Assembly (NCBI RefSeq): GCF_910592395.1
Contig: NC_088311.1
Coordinates: 8,374,501-8,438,500 of the forward strand
From: Lineus longissimus
Lineage: Eukaryota; Nemertea; Pilidiophora; Heteronemertea; Lineidae
DNA length: 64,000 nt
Direction of reading: 5' to 3'
Shown here piece by piece: positions 12,001 to 22,440 of this stretch. The position numbers and the translations under genes were made by a program. Within the stretch, counting starts at the first letter, position 1; each line of letters begins with the position of its first letter. The notes beneath the pieces were generated by a model that ran no database searches, was not told where the DNA came from, and saw only the letters and a program-made list of their open reading frames with translations.

Positions 12001-13206
12001 GCTGTCTCCATACGAGGACTTCGTGTGCTTGGGCATAGCATGAGGCTCGTAGCAGCTGATACTATATTATCACATGCGTATTACATGTAAATGATTGATA
12101 GCTTCAAAGAGAAATCAGCTTGTAAAAGAAGACACTTTTGAACGTTGCTTTTGAAGCAACTAGAATATCGGCAAAGGGTCTTAATCAGCGCGTGAATGAC
12201 GAGCTAGTAAAGCAAATAAAAGACAGTACATGTATATAAACAGAGAAAAGCGAGTGGCAGAACCAGATTCTCGAAGAACATTGCAGACTCCTTCGTTATC
12301 CATCCTGCAGGATTCAGCATCCGTCGCCCCGACTATCCGGTATCCCCTGAAGATGACTCACAGACAATAGGTCATTTATAATGCATCAGTTAATGACCAG
12401 CCACCCCTATCCCTAATTATAAACGATCCATGAAATATCATCAATATTTGTCAATCACGTCCCAGTGGCTATGCAGCGGTTGGGGTTCCAGTCAAAACAT
12501 GGAAATGAGATAATGCTCGGGCTCAATTTTGTCACCAAGAGTAACACGGTTTATGTACGTCATCTTGAATTAAGGAATACCTCCGGCTCCTTCATTTGGT
12601 CACCTGAAATTTAGTCAGCTAAGAGAAGGTACTCGAGTCATTTTGAATACTACGACATTCATTGATGGTACGTCCTGTCGCATCATCCAATGAGAAGGGA
12701 AAATTTTTGCATCACCGGTAACCTCAAGGAGTAAAACGAAGCACCTTTTGTGGGAGAATGGCGTTGTGGTTTCCATTTTGAAGTCAACTTTAGGAGAAGA
12801 GCATGGTTATTTGATTTTGGAGTTAGCTTTCAAACTAATTTTAAGAGATGTTGGTGGTCATTGAGTGGTTTCAAATCACATGGGATGACATAATTGAAAC
12901 ATAACTTCCCATCTCTGATTGGTTTGGGAATCAAAATGGCTGTTCTAATCAGGTTCTAATTGGTCATGCTGTAAAGAGTTAAACAGATAATTGTATGTAA
13001 TTGGTGATTGATGGCCTCATTAGGTGAATCTGGTTAATGACTCAAAGCTTTCTAATAAAGACGACTTGGAATATGATTACGGAGTTGAGTGCTTAGGATG
13101 TTGCTCTCCAGCACTGCTTACAAAGATCATGGAATGAATTCCTAGGGAAAATGTGCCAAATACAGTTAGACTGTGACCTAGAGTCTTCAAAATAGAGACT
13201 GTTGAG
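9053..13206. other. No supported gene; cluster of ACATGT words
   Basis: Unique sequence with short frames only. Between 10351 and 10405 several CATGTA/TACATG words fall close together. A minus-strand ATG frame of 78 codons at 11605-11841 is the most protein-like, but it has no recognisable motif. At 11669-11690 GTAAGT and CAG|GTGAGA donor-like words occur 20 bp apart without a matching exon. Confidence 0.5.
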
Positions 13207-13210
13207 CTTC

Positions 13211-13390
13211 TCAAAACCTTTTTTGGGTTTTCCAGCCAACACAAATGCACCCAAAGAGGTTTTCAGAGGACTGACTTACCCCGAAAGGTGTTCGAGTTCG
13301 AGAAAAGCCTCAAAGAGTCGTCCATTTCCCTGAAAAACTTCGATTGGGTGCATATCGTGTTGGCTGAAAAACCCTAAAAATGTTTTTAAG
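13211..13390. mobile_element. Fold-back (long inverted repeat) element, about 180 bp
   Basis: Two arms of roughly 55-60 bp face each other around a loop of about 58 bp. Core matches are GGGTTTTCCAGCCAACAC (13225-13242) against the complement of 13357-13374 (17 of 18), and ATGCACCCAA (13245-13254) against 13344-13353 (10 of 10). Weaker pairing extends outward through the A/T runs and inward through TTTTCAG. No coding capacity. It resembles a palindromic MITE; exact ends and a target duplication are not clear. Confidence 0.68.
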
Positions 13391-13810
13391 ACCTTTAATT
13401 TCAAGAATTTCACCGTTTCGAGGTATGTGTAGCCAAAAGATTACCCTGTAGCTTCTTCAACAGACATAGCTTCTCTCCATAACGGCACAATAGTAGAATC
13501 TAACATTTAATACATCACTTGGATACATGTATGTATGTTGAACACGTTTCGCCATTCCTCGACGAATTATCAGCGATTTGTAGGTAAGAAGCGTCCGCCT
13601 GTAATGGTCACTCAGACATTTTATGCAAATGGCAGCCGAGGGAGCTTTGACAAGTGGTCTGAAAGTGTCTTGTTGTTCGCTTTCGGCCAGCGGCTTGGGA
13701 AAACTCAAAGTAATCGGAATCTATAGACACACTTGTTGGTTTCTTTGACGAGTTTCGTGGCATTGTTCATGCTGTGAGTAGTTTCTTGAGAACGTATGGT
13801 GGTACATCCC

Positions 13811-13839
13811 GGGTGGGGGTGGGGTGGGGTGGGGTGGGC
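13811..13839 (+). promoter_or_regulatory. G-quadruplex-forming G-run array
   Basis: GGGTGGGGG followed by three T-GGGG blocks and TGGG gives at least five G-runs with one-base loops, ideal for an intramolecular quadruplex on this strand. TATATAAG lies immediately 3' (13840-13847), but no transcript start or coding frame follows that would make this a promoter call. Confidence 0.6.
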
Positions 13840-14759
13840 TATATAAGTAACACTTTGTGACAAGTCTCTGGGTGGCATATAGTGACAATATTCTGCGGTT
13901 CTGGTAATCACGGGCAGGTTAGAGTCCACTTATTCAAATCATGTCTTCTCTACAAGCCTCTCGACCTCGATGGCCATTTCCTTAGTCCAATGTTACACCA
14001 TCCAACTTCGCAAATGGCTGAGGTTGAACCATTTTATAGCAGATGGCAGCATCAGTTCTGATGGAGCTTCCCACGGCGTGACATTTCGATACAGACAAGA
14101 CATAACAATTTTCTGATTAGTTACAATAAATCCATATTTGATGGCATTTATACTTGTTCAGATTCCCAATCTGAGTCAGCAGGAGTAAGTGCAGTTTCAT
14201 GGTTCGCATTATAATGTATATTGGGCCATGATCTTGGGTCTGATGTGCTCTGGGTTTTGGGCTAGGATCAGGTGGGGATGTATCTTTGATCATTGCTTTG
14301 AAGATACTGCAGAGGATCATCAAACTGAATCACTGTGACACCCTGGGCATCGGCACAACCTGGAAAGAAAGACACATTGCATCACCACAGCTACCGGGTT
14401 TGACCTGAATTATTGACAACTACGTGTAAGTGTCAGCTTTCTTGTCTTGAGAATGGTAAATACATCTCTGAGCCACCTATTCAACACTGACTCCGATTCC
14501 CTCGAAGATGTTCACTTCGTCATAGCTTCACCCTCTCTTTTTGAGTGCACGGTGCTGGCACGTAGAACAATATCCTTTTTCGGTCCTCTTGGGCTAAGCT
14601 GTCAAGCAAGAGAATTTAATCAAAGTTCGGCAAATTTCTAGGATTTTTGCTGAAATATAGGTTTAGAGAATTTCTTCTTCCGCATTCTGAACCTATTTAC
14701 ATGTAGTCTCGATAATCCCACCATTAAACCTGAAATCCAGCCTCAATATAGTCATGTAA

Positions 14760-14850
14760 TAGATATGATCAATGGAAGCCAATCAAGGTTAATGAGACAC
14801 TAATCAATCACTTAACCCATCAATCAATTACCGCCAAATGATCACCTGTC
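14760..14850. promoter_or_regulatory. Cluster of ATCAAT homeodomain-type motifs
   Basis: GATCAATGG, CAATCAAGG, AATCAATCA and CATCAATCAATTA fall within about 70 bp, with TAAT cores between them. ATCAATCA, read as TGATTGAT on the other strand, matches PBX/HOX and CUT-type recognition sequences. This could be an enhancer; conservation cannot be judged from one sequence. Confidence 0.22.
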
Positions 14851-15007
14851 ACTCAATCTCAATTTAGACGTCAAAAGTCATTAAGTAAGACAATCGTAAA
14901 ATGGTGATTTTAAGTCATTACCTTTGGCTGTTGAGAGGGAGTAATGGGAGCAATGAACACAGTGAGGCAGCAATAAAGAGTGAAGTGTCCTTGGATGTTA
15001 CAGCTGT

Positions 15008-15056
15008 GACACATGTCACATGACACATGTCACATGACACATGTCACATGACACAT
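15008..15056. repeat. 14-bp tandem repeat, 3.5 units
   Basis: The unit GACACATGTCACAT repeats exactly from 15008 to 15056. A simple satellite rich in CATG cores. Confidence 0.95.
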
Positions 15057-15289
15057 ATACGGAGTGCTCTCGTGTTCCTCAGTCTTTCTGGACAAGGTGC
15101 TTTGAGATTGATGCAATGATGTTCACTGCAATGTTAGCTCTGAAACAAAAATCGGGTGGGTAATAGGTGGTCTGCTGAGTGATTACCGACGGATGATACC
15201 AGGAGATGTTCAGCACTGCCCGACAGCCGACGTTGTTTCACGAAAACGGACTAACATCTTTAGCTTGCATCTTAAAAATTGTGAACGCT

Positions 15290-15311
15290 GAAGATGAAGA
15301 AGAAGAAGAAG
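15290..15311. repeat. (GAA)n microsatellite, imperfect
   Basis: GAAGATGAAGAAGAAGAAGAAG-type run. No coding context. Confidence 0.8.
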
Positions 15312-15580
15312 TTCTTTTCTGGTTGAGTTACATGTAAATATTACCTTGGTAAGCAAACCGAGATTAAAAGTCGGCAACAAAATTTGTCAGAATTAACAAG
15401 GCAACTTTTATTTGGTTTGGGGTTGATGCTGTTGTCATAGGCAAATTTTGTTTGCTTCGTGGGAATGAAAATCTGAATTTCCTACTTGTAACCCTCCGGC
15501 ATAACAACGATTCGTTTGGCTTTTAATGGTATTCGGGATGACACTTCAATAGTAGTTTGCAACAGTCACAAAATGATATT

Positions 15581-15757
15581 CAGTGCAACCTCCCTTAACT
15601 GATACCTCCATATCATGGACACCCTCCCTATTAAAAACACTAGTTTTTGCAAGAATGTGGTTGTCAGCATTTTGACCTCTCTAATCAGGACAGCTCTTGG
15701 CTATTTAAGACTGTAATTCTCAGTCCCGATGGTGTCCTTAATAGAGAGATTCTAGTG
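15581..15757. mobile_element. Degraded MITE of the CAGTG-AACCTC-TTAAGGACACC type
   Basis: The left end begins CAGTGCAACCTCCCTTAACT and the right end, read in complement, is CACTAGAATCTCTCTATTAAG. The two ends are diverged inverted repeats. The interior keeps further copies of the same theme (GGACACCCTCCCTATTA, GGTGTCCTTAATAGAGAG). From memory, short elements with ends like CAGTGGAACCTCTCTATTAAG are common in marine invertebrate genomes and are usually placed with Tc1/mariner. The copy is old: many substitutions and no clear TA duplication. Confidence 0.6.
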
Positions 15758-18700
15758 TGTATGCAGTAAAGCCTCTGTGGTAGTCAGTTTTACACGTGGG
15801 ACGGAATTCGGAAGCGGAAGCAGAAATGTTTCCAGCCCAAATGTCACAGTAGTGCAGTTTTATATTTGGTTTGTAGCCTATACCAAAATGGTAACAAAAT
15901 CTTTGCTGAATACATGTATCTGGTAGACATGGATAGTTACAACCAGTGAGGGTTAAATGCTGACAACCATAATTAAATTAGTCGCACATGGGTACAGCCA
16001 TTCCCCTGAGGTAAGGACCATATTTATGAGTGCATCTTCCGCATCTTAATGTCTTTCCAATTACATTGACTGTGTTGTATATTCATTATACCCCACACAC
16101 CTAGCAACCTTCGCCAGTATTAGTGGCCGTTAAAGAGCAATAATTTGATATTAGGAGTCTTGTGTCTGGTATTATTCATTGGTTGATGAACGAAGAAGGT
16201 CTCTATTAATGTATGACTATAGTTTCACCATAAGTCTAAATTAAAGGAGAATTGCTCTAGTTTCACCGATATAAGACGATTTCATTAGTGATTACGAATC
16301 GATACATAGGAAGAGGATAAACATTTTGCTTAAGGGCAACGCATTTGGTTTAGAATTTAAAAATAGCTGTCTGTTTAGGTTCAAAAGTGTGATTTTTCAC
16401 ATTTTGCCAAATCTGGTCAACGGCAAGCATATCCTGTGAAACCTGTCAATTTCTAAGTTTTTTTTCCTCTGGGAAACCACGGCAATCCCTGCTGACATAA
16501 AATCAATTTGGGGAGAGGCGAATGTGCCGTGCAGCTATCAGCATTTGTCAGGGCATCATGGCTTGTTTGAGCGCCGTGATTGCATTAGAAGCCAAATATT
16601 TGTCAATCCTTCTGAGCCTGTCTGACTTTATCTTATTTGAAATCCGAGTCATGTTTAACAAGACTGTTTACCCCAAAGATCTCCGCCGGCATGGTGAGTT
16701 CTTTCGCAGAAGGAGGGAGAATTAATTCTGGTGCAGGATAAACATGGTGTGGGAAAGGTAAAGATGACAATATTCTTCTCTCCGCCTATAGCACCCAAAC
16801 AAAATGAAAATTTGCAAGGACATTTCAGTTTGCTGGTCAGTTTTAAGGCCAGACACTTCACATGTCTCTCTCTTAACTGAGATATCTTGGTTTATACCTA
16901 CCAAGGAAACAGGACTAGATTTTCTCCAAGTCGACTTACTCCTGGTTACGAAGGTTCACCGTTACGAATCCTCTTACCATGACGGCCGCCAAATGAACAT
17001 ACTTATTTAACCACAACACACCAAACTTTTTTATGTGGCATATATAACGATACTTGCTAACTGGCTGGTTAACTTTTTAAGAAGTTATAGGCACTTTGTT
17101 TGAGAAAAAAAAGCCAATTAACATAAATGGGGAGAAGTAACATCTTTAAACCATCCCAAAGCTGCCATTCTTCGCAAATTTCGTTCGCTGTAAAACCATT
17201 TCGCTTTTTTATCACTGTTGAGGCAATCATGATTGAGATTAGCAAAACATCAGAAAAGATTACCGCGGTAGGTAAAAAAGAGGGAAAGGTGATTAGGATT
17301 ACTGGCCAAATCATCATCAATGTTGCCGAGTCATCATTCCTATTTGGTTAATTTGCGCTCGGTCTTACAAGTCCCAGGTTAATTTCAACTTCTAACATTG
17401 TAGGTAATGTATTTACATGGAAAGTAATTAGGCCAGATGCACATTACCTGAGTTTTGGTAACATTGCCAGAAAGTCACCCCGACCACAAACGGAGCTGAC
17501 TTTGTATATCAAAAGCATGGAATCCAAGGTGTCCCGGATGTAAAGCCCGATGAAATCTTCACTCGTAGCTAGGACCTGGAGCAGGATGCCGCCTACACGT
17601 TCCAAACCAGTTGATACAGGAAAATGTCGAGTAATTGTCCGCCACAAGTCAAAGCACAGCGAAACCTTATGAGTGGAATTGGCGAGATTCAACAAGAATT
17701 TTCCATACAAATTCCTTGAGTTCACCTCCTCCTGCTAATCGGCTTACTGAGGACTGATGAGCTGCATGTCATGTCATCACGTGTTGTAGTATTTCTAATT
17801 AACTTTGAGACATTGTAAGGTTACCTGACATCCCTTTCATCCGTATCAGCCTGTCGCTACTAAAAATGGCGTAAATGTTGTTGACTGGTCTGTTGTTGGT
17901 GTCCTTTCGCTCTGCACACCACATGCACTACTCTCAAGGGCTCAGATTTTTAAATAATGGGTGAGAAGAGGGCACAGGTTATAAGTACCACTTTAAAAAA
18001 AGAGTTGGATAGACAGTGTCGTTATCTAAATGTGCATCTGAACCATGCATTGATGGTGTACAGTCCTTTGTGCTCTAAGCCCATTCAAATACACTGTCAA
18101 TGCACTGTTCTCATGCAATCTTTTGAGCTTTTGAAAAGCATATCCGTCCGTATTGGCTTAAATCCAGACAGGCGCGGCACTGTCTCCATCATGGAAAACA
18201 CCCCTGAGAGGGAATAGTCTTAGGTTGTCAAACGTCTAAGTCCACTGCACGGAAAATGCTTTCAGATAGTCAGTTGATGATATGAGTTTTGACAGCAAAT
18301 ACACATGAACTATTAAACGTCTATCAAATGGTCCATCTTTCCATCTTTCCATCGTGCCAACACACAGAAAACAAACGATCAGAGAAATGACCATTGACAT
18401 TCATCATTTAGCAACCCCAAAGAGATACGAATACGCATAAACACTTTCTGACCAAAAAGTCACCACTATTGCCATTAGGAAATATATTTCCTCCTTGGCA
18501 AACGTGGCCGTCCCCAGAGGCCGAGGTTTCGGTTGATTATTTCCTGTTGGGTGTATTGTTAGATGGTTGATGCGGACTTTGGACAAATATGACCCGCTGA
18601 TACTGGTTTTCTGCAAACACTAGATATCTTAGGGTACGCGCGTTATTTATCATCTCCAAGATTGTGTCAAGTCCAACTGGACTGGAGGTACTTTTTTTAC

Positions 18701-19849
18701 CCTTTTCTGAACTTTCTCGGATTGATGTCTTGCGATGCCATTTGTCATCTGTATGCGTCCTTTTAAAAAGAAATTTGTTGCATCTCCTTGACGTTCCAGC
18801 TAGGAGAGGAAATTGCCAAGAGAATTGCCCACCTGTGCTTTCGTGAAGAAAATGAAAGAAATTTGTGCAGATTTATTCCATCACTGACGCTGCGTGTATT
18901 TTTCTTGGATGGGAGATTTTATGGCCCACATTTGTCAGAATCAGCCATCACACTAGCGAGAAAAACAGCCGTGGAATTGTGCTGATGATGATGGGGGTAT
19001 TAAGGGATTGTCTGCGGGATACGAGGTGAGGCAATTCTGATCAAGTATGGGTGGTGTTTTAAGTATTGAGATAGAAACCTACACACTTGTCATTTGTCAA
19101 GAAAACCATACATTGTATGTACTCAGTAATTTCTATACCGACTGCAGAAATGATCAATTTCGGAACCGGTATCTCGGATTTTAGGATTCGTTACAGACGG
19201 TTTAACTGACTGGCAGTATCAACGATAAGCGAAATTAGCCAGTTTGAAATGAAACAAAATGTCACTAACAAGATGCTGCAAAGAAGGAACTATTAGGTGT
19301 CAACTTGGGAGAAGTGTCCGATTATTGTCACCATCCTGTTAATCATTGTCTTGTTACAACCCTTATCCTTACCTTGGTTTTATGAATAGGTCTTCTTTTC
19401 TTGTGTGTGCTATATTTTATCATTAACTGTTCTGAACAACCTTGAGTAAGACACATCGCACACCTTGAAACCATAGAAACATTCGAAGTACTTTATTAAT
19501 TATTCACAAGAACTAATGGCGTTCAAGACTCGCGAGTCTGTGACTGTACGGGTAGTGATGCGAGACTTCAAAGGTTTGAAAGATCTTGACGTGTAATAAA
19601 GATTAATTAGTGAGATAATTGAATAGCTTTGAAGGCTTCTAGTGTACACAGGTGGCTTAGGGATGGGGGTGTTGGTAGCTGATGGAGGCGGAAGAGGAAA
19701 TCAAGTCTTAACTATGGAATAACTGGGGAGATCGCAATGGATGCTGCTAGTTGTCTGTTGCTCAAAACAAGTTTAGCCACTTCTGTAACTGAGATTTTAT
19801 ACCATTCAAATGTCCTTGGAGCCGAAGCGTGAAGGCAGTTAGGAAGTAA
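15758..19849. other. No supported gene
   Basis: Mostly unique sequence. A GAG|GTAAGG donor-like word at 16011 follows an ATG frame of 18 codons, and CGAG|GTGAGG at 19028 follows a 20-codon frame. Neither has a clear partner acceptor or a recognisable peptide. Confidence 0.5.
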
Positions 19850-20410
19850 GCCAAAAGGTCACCAATATAGCCTTATTGCTGTCTCATCCATCCGCAATCA
19901 AGGTTGTTAGATCAGATAAGATGTCCATGTCCGGGCTGCGTCATTTGATATTAACACTATAAAGTCTCACCAGCAGCTCAGAGACAGAAAGGGTATACAC
20001 GACAAAGGCCCGTCTGACCTTCAGACTGATAAATATGTCTCATCAGGAATCTGCAGTCAAGTCTGTCAGATCATGTATGATGTCTATGTCCGGACTGCGT
20101 CATCTGATATTAACACTAAGTCTCACAAGCAGCTCTGGTAGGGGTTAAAGCTCAAAGCAAGGACAGAAAGGGTATAGCCTACACCATCGAGGTCACCAGT
20201 CTGACCTTCAGACTGATAAAATTGTCTCATCAAGAATCTGCAGTCAAGTCTGCCAGATCAGATGAGATGGTTATGTAGAGTCAGCAATAAGTCTCAATAT
20301 CGGCTATTTTGGGGTTAAGGCCCAAAGAAGAACACGAAGGGTGCAATCTTGTACGTCACCAGTCTGACCATCAGCCTGATAAGGCTGTCTCAGCCATCTC
20401 TATTCGAGTC
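19850..20410. repeat. Decayed tandem array, unit about 155-190 bp, four copies
   Basis: The phrase GTCTCAtC....AATCTGCAGTCAAGTCTG, followed by CAGATCA-GATG, recurs with anchors at 19881, 20037, 20224 and 20387. Between anchors GTCACCAGTCTGACC-TCAG-CTGATAA and GACAGAAAGGGTATA are shared. Units differ by substitutions and indels, so this duplication is much older than the 178-bp and 60-bp arrays. Confidence 0.8.
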
Positions 20411-20595
20411 ATCAGATGGGATGTCTCTTATCCAGTTTTCCTCCGATAACAATCCCCTGGTCCAGTACATCCTAATCAGAGCTGTCAGGCCATCTCTAAC
20501 AGAATTGTCTGACCGAGCTTATCTTCATCCTCGTGCCAACACACGGACAGCATATCAAATGGGGAAAGATAATCAAGACAATCTAATAGACTTGT

Positions 20596-20709
20596 TTGGC
20601 ATGCCCATACATGTCCTTCTTGGCAGAGGTATTGTTGTCACACTTTCGCGAAGGGTTCAACCCCAAACAATATCAATTGATTATGCAAATGGACTGGTGG
20701 TCAGCAAGT
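20596..20709. repeat. Copy A of a duplicated block
   Basis: Runs from TTGGCATGCCCA through GTTGTCACACTTTCGCGAA, GGTTCAACCCCAA and CTGGTGGTCAGCAAGTAG. It matches 21124-21209 in order with indels, about three-quarters identical by eye over the aligned parts. Copy A directly follows the decayed tandem array, so it probably belongs to the array's unit or flank. Confidence 0.6.
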
Positions 20710-21123
20710 AGATCTAGCTCAGTGATGGCATTTGCGGTGCAGATGTTGATTGCATCAGTTTGACGAACGCCGGCAGCTTGCAATAGCTACATGTGTATGT
20801 ATGAAAGAACTGGTACAGATTGCAGGTGAATGACATGTACTAGAGTACATTATTATGTAGAACTACTGTAAGTCACCAATTTTTGCACCTCTTCCTTTAA
20901 GCGATTCGCCAAAATTCTTTTTTAGAAGGAAATATCCAATATAAGTTTCCATTTTTGGCGGCTTACGAAATTTCTTTCAGTTTTTCAAACAGTTGGAAAA
21001 ATATTCTTTTTTGCGATTTTTCTTTTCGTGGATCTGGGATATTCGATAAATCAGAAAGAAATTAGCGACTGAGAGTAGCTCATCGCCATTAATTATTCTT
21101 GCACTCACAAAAAGCCTTGTCCT

Positions 21124-21209
21124 TTTTTGGCATGCCCACGGTTGGCAATGGCATGGTTGTCACTTTCATGAAAGGTTGAGGCCCCCAGCAACTGGTGTTC
21201 AGCGGGTAG
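21124..21209. repeat. Copy B of a duplicated block
   Basis: Contains TTGGCATGCCCACG, GGTTGTCACTTTCATGAA, GGTTGAGGCCCCCAGCAACT and GTTCAGCGGGTAG in the same order as copy A 530 bp upstream. The sequence between the copies is not repeated. Confidence 0.6.
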
Positions 21210-21586
21210 ATAGCGCCGTGTCAATGTCAACCATGCCGTTGTGTAGACATCATCCAATACTGCAAATACCAAGTTTCAGCAAATTTGCATGAATGGTAGC
21301 CGCACTAATAGGCATTGTGCATTAAAAGAAATGGCACTTCTATTTTCCTGAGCCACTAGCAAATACCAACAACGTATCCTTTTAACAGTTTTTCTTAGCT
21401 CAAAAACTTTTTTCCAAACTTGTAGCTTATTTCAGCTTCTAGCATCCATTACAATTTATTCTATTACACGTGAAAGCCATTTCACCACTAATGTTCCAGT
21501 TATTGTAATTCATAAGCAAAATACCCATTTCACTTGCCCTCCAGGTGTTATGGTATCTAAACAACGACGAAACACAGTAATTTAGC

Positions 21587-21635
21587 TTTTTGTAGAATTA
21601 CATTTATATTTTTTGTAGAATTACATTTATATTCT
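21587..21635. repeat. 23-bp duplication, two units
   Basis: TTTTTGTAGAATTACATTTATA occurs twice head to tail with a 23-bp period. Confidence 0.9.
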
Positions 21636-22210
21636 GCATACCCACTGGCAAAATTGAACTATTTCCTCCAGCTTTATTTTGATTAAACAGAACTACGATG
21701 GGCTGGAACACGCCAGCAATGGCAATTCTGACAGACCGGAGTTAAGGAATCCTCTCGCATAGATGAGCTACAAATCCAAATCAAGCCGAATACCATCGTA
21801 CGAAATGATTAGATCAGCATTGGATTTAGGGACCAATTCTCTACAACAATAAATCACAAGTCCCATCACTTTTCCAATTAAACGGTATCATTTATCACCC
21901 CTATTCATTTTTGACAGTATCGGCAAAATGACTATGGTAATCGTCTGCAGCCGTTGGTTGGCTCAATGTCTGGGACGTACCCCGACTCATGCCAGTTCAT
22001 CGGCTCATCCGTTCATCAGTTCATGATACATTCCTATAGGGTCTTTATTCTTTGTTGGAGGGGTTTTTACTATTGGTTTTGTGGATGCGTGGAACACCTC
22101 TGAAACAAATAAAAGAAGGGATACTTTGAAAACTTAAATGATTACAGCAACTCTCTTTCGGTCGACTGCTGTCCCATCGGCTCTCTGATGACAGGATAAA
22201 ACTGGTAGAA

Positions 22211-22239
22211 GCGCGCTCATTGGTCGAAAGAAGTGCAAA
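22211..22239 (+). promoter_or_regulatory. Possible TATA-less promoter elements (CCAAT, YY1-type)
   Basis: An inverted CCAAT box (ATTGG, 22219-22223) lies 17 bp before AAAATGGCGGA, which fits the YY1 consensus AANATGGCG and often overlaps start codons in animal genes. A GCGCGC stretch precedes it. The combination is suggestive only. Confidence 0.28.
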
Positions 22240-22440
22240 ATGGCGGAAATGACCGAAACTATTTCTTTGAGACCGAGAGAAAAATGCATTCTTACGATTT
22301 CATTGACATTTTCCTTCTTTGCTTTTGCCCCTACACTATTTCCGAACAGTCTGTACAACAAATGGGTTTTTTCTCTCTCCATAAATCAGCATTATGTGTT
22401 GCCTTTGATCTTTCAGTCATGGCGACTACCTGCATGCTGA
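22240..22440 (+). CDS. Candidate 5' coding exon, hydrophobic N-terminus
   Basis: The ATG has a strong context (A at -3, G at +4) and opens a 66-codon frame ending in TGA. After a polar start with basic residues (SLRPREK), residues about 16-36 form a strongly hydrophobic segment rich in L, F and A, like a membrane anchor. The motif SLYNKWVFS follows, faintly reminiscent of the YNKW segment in the first helix of SLC35-type nucleotide-sugar transporters. No convincing donor occurs before the stop, and a second frame (22233-22487) is also open. This could be the start of a gene, a decayed fragment or chance. Confidence 0.22.
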   Translation: MAEMTETISLRPREKCILTISLTFSFFAFAPTLFPNSLYNKWVFSLSINQHYVLPLIFQSWRLPAC

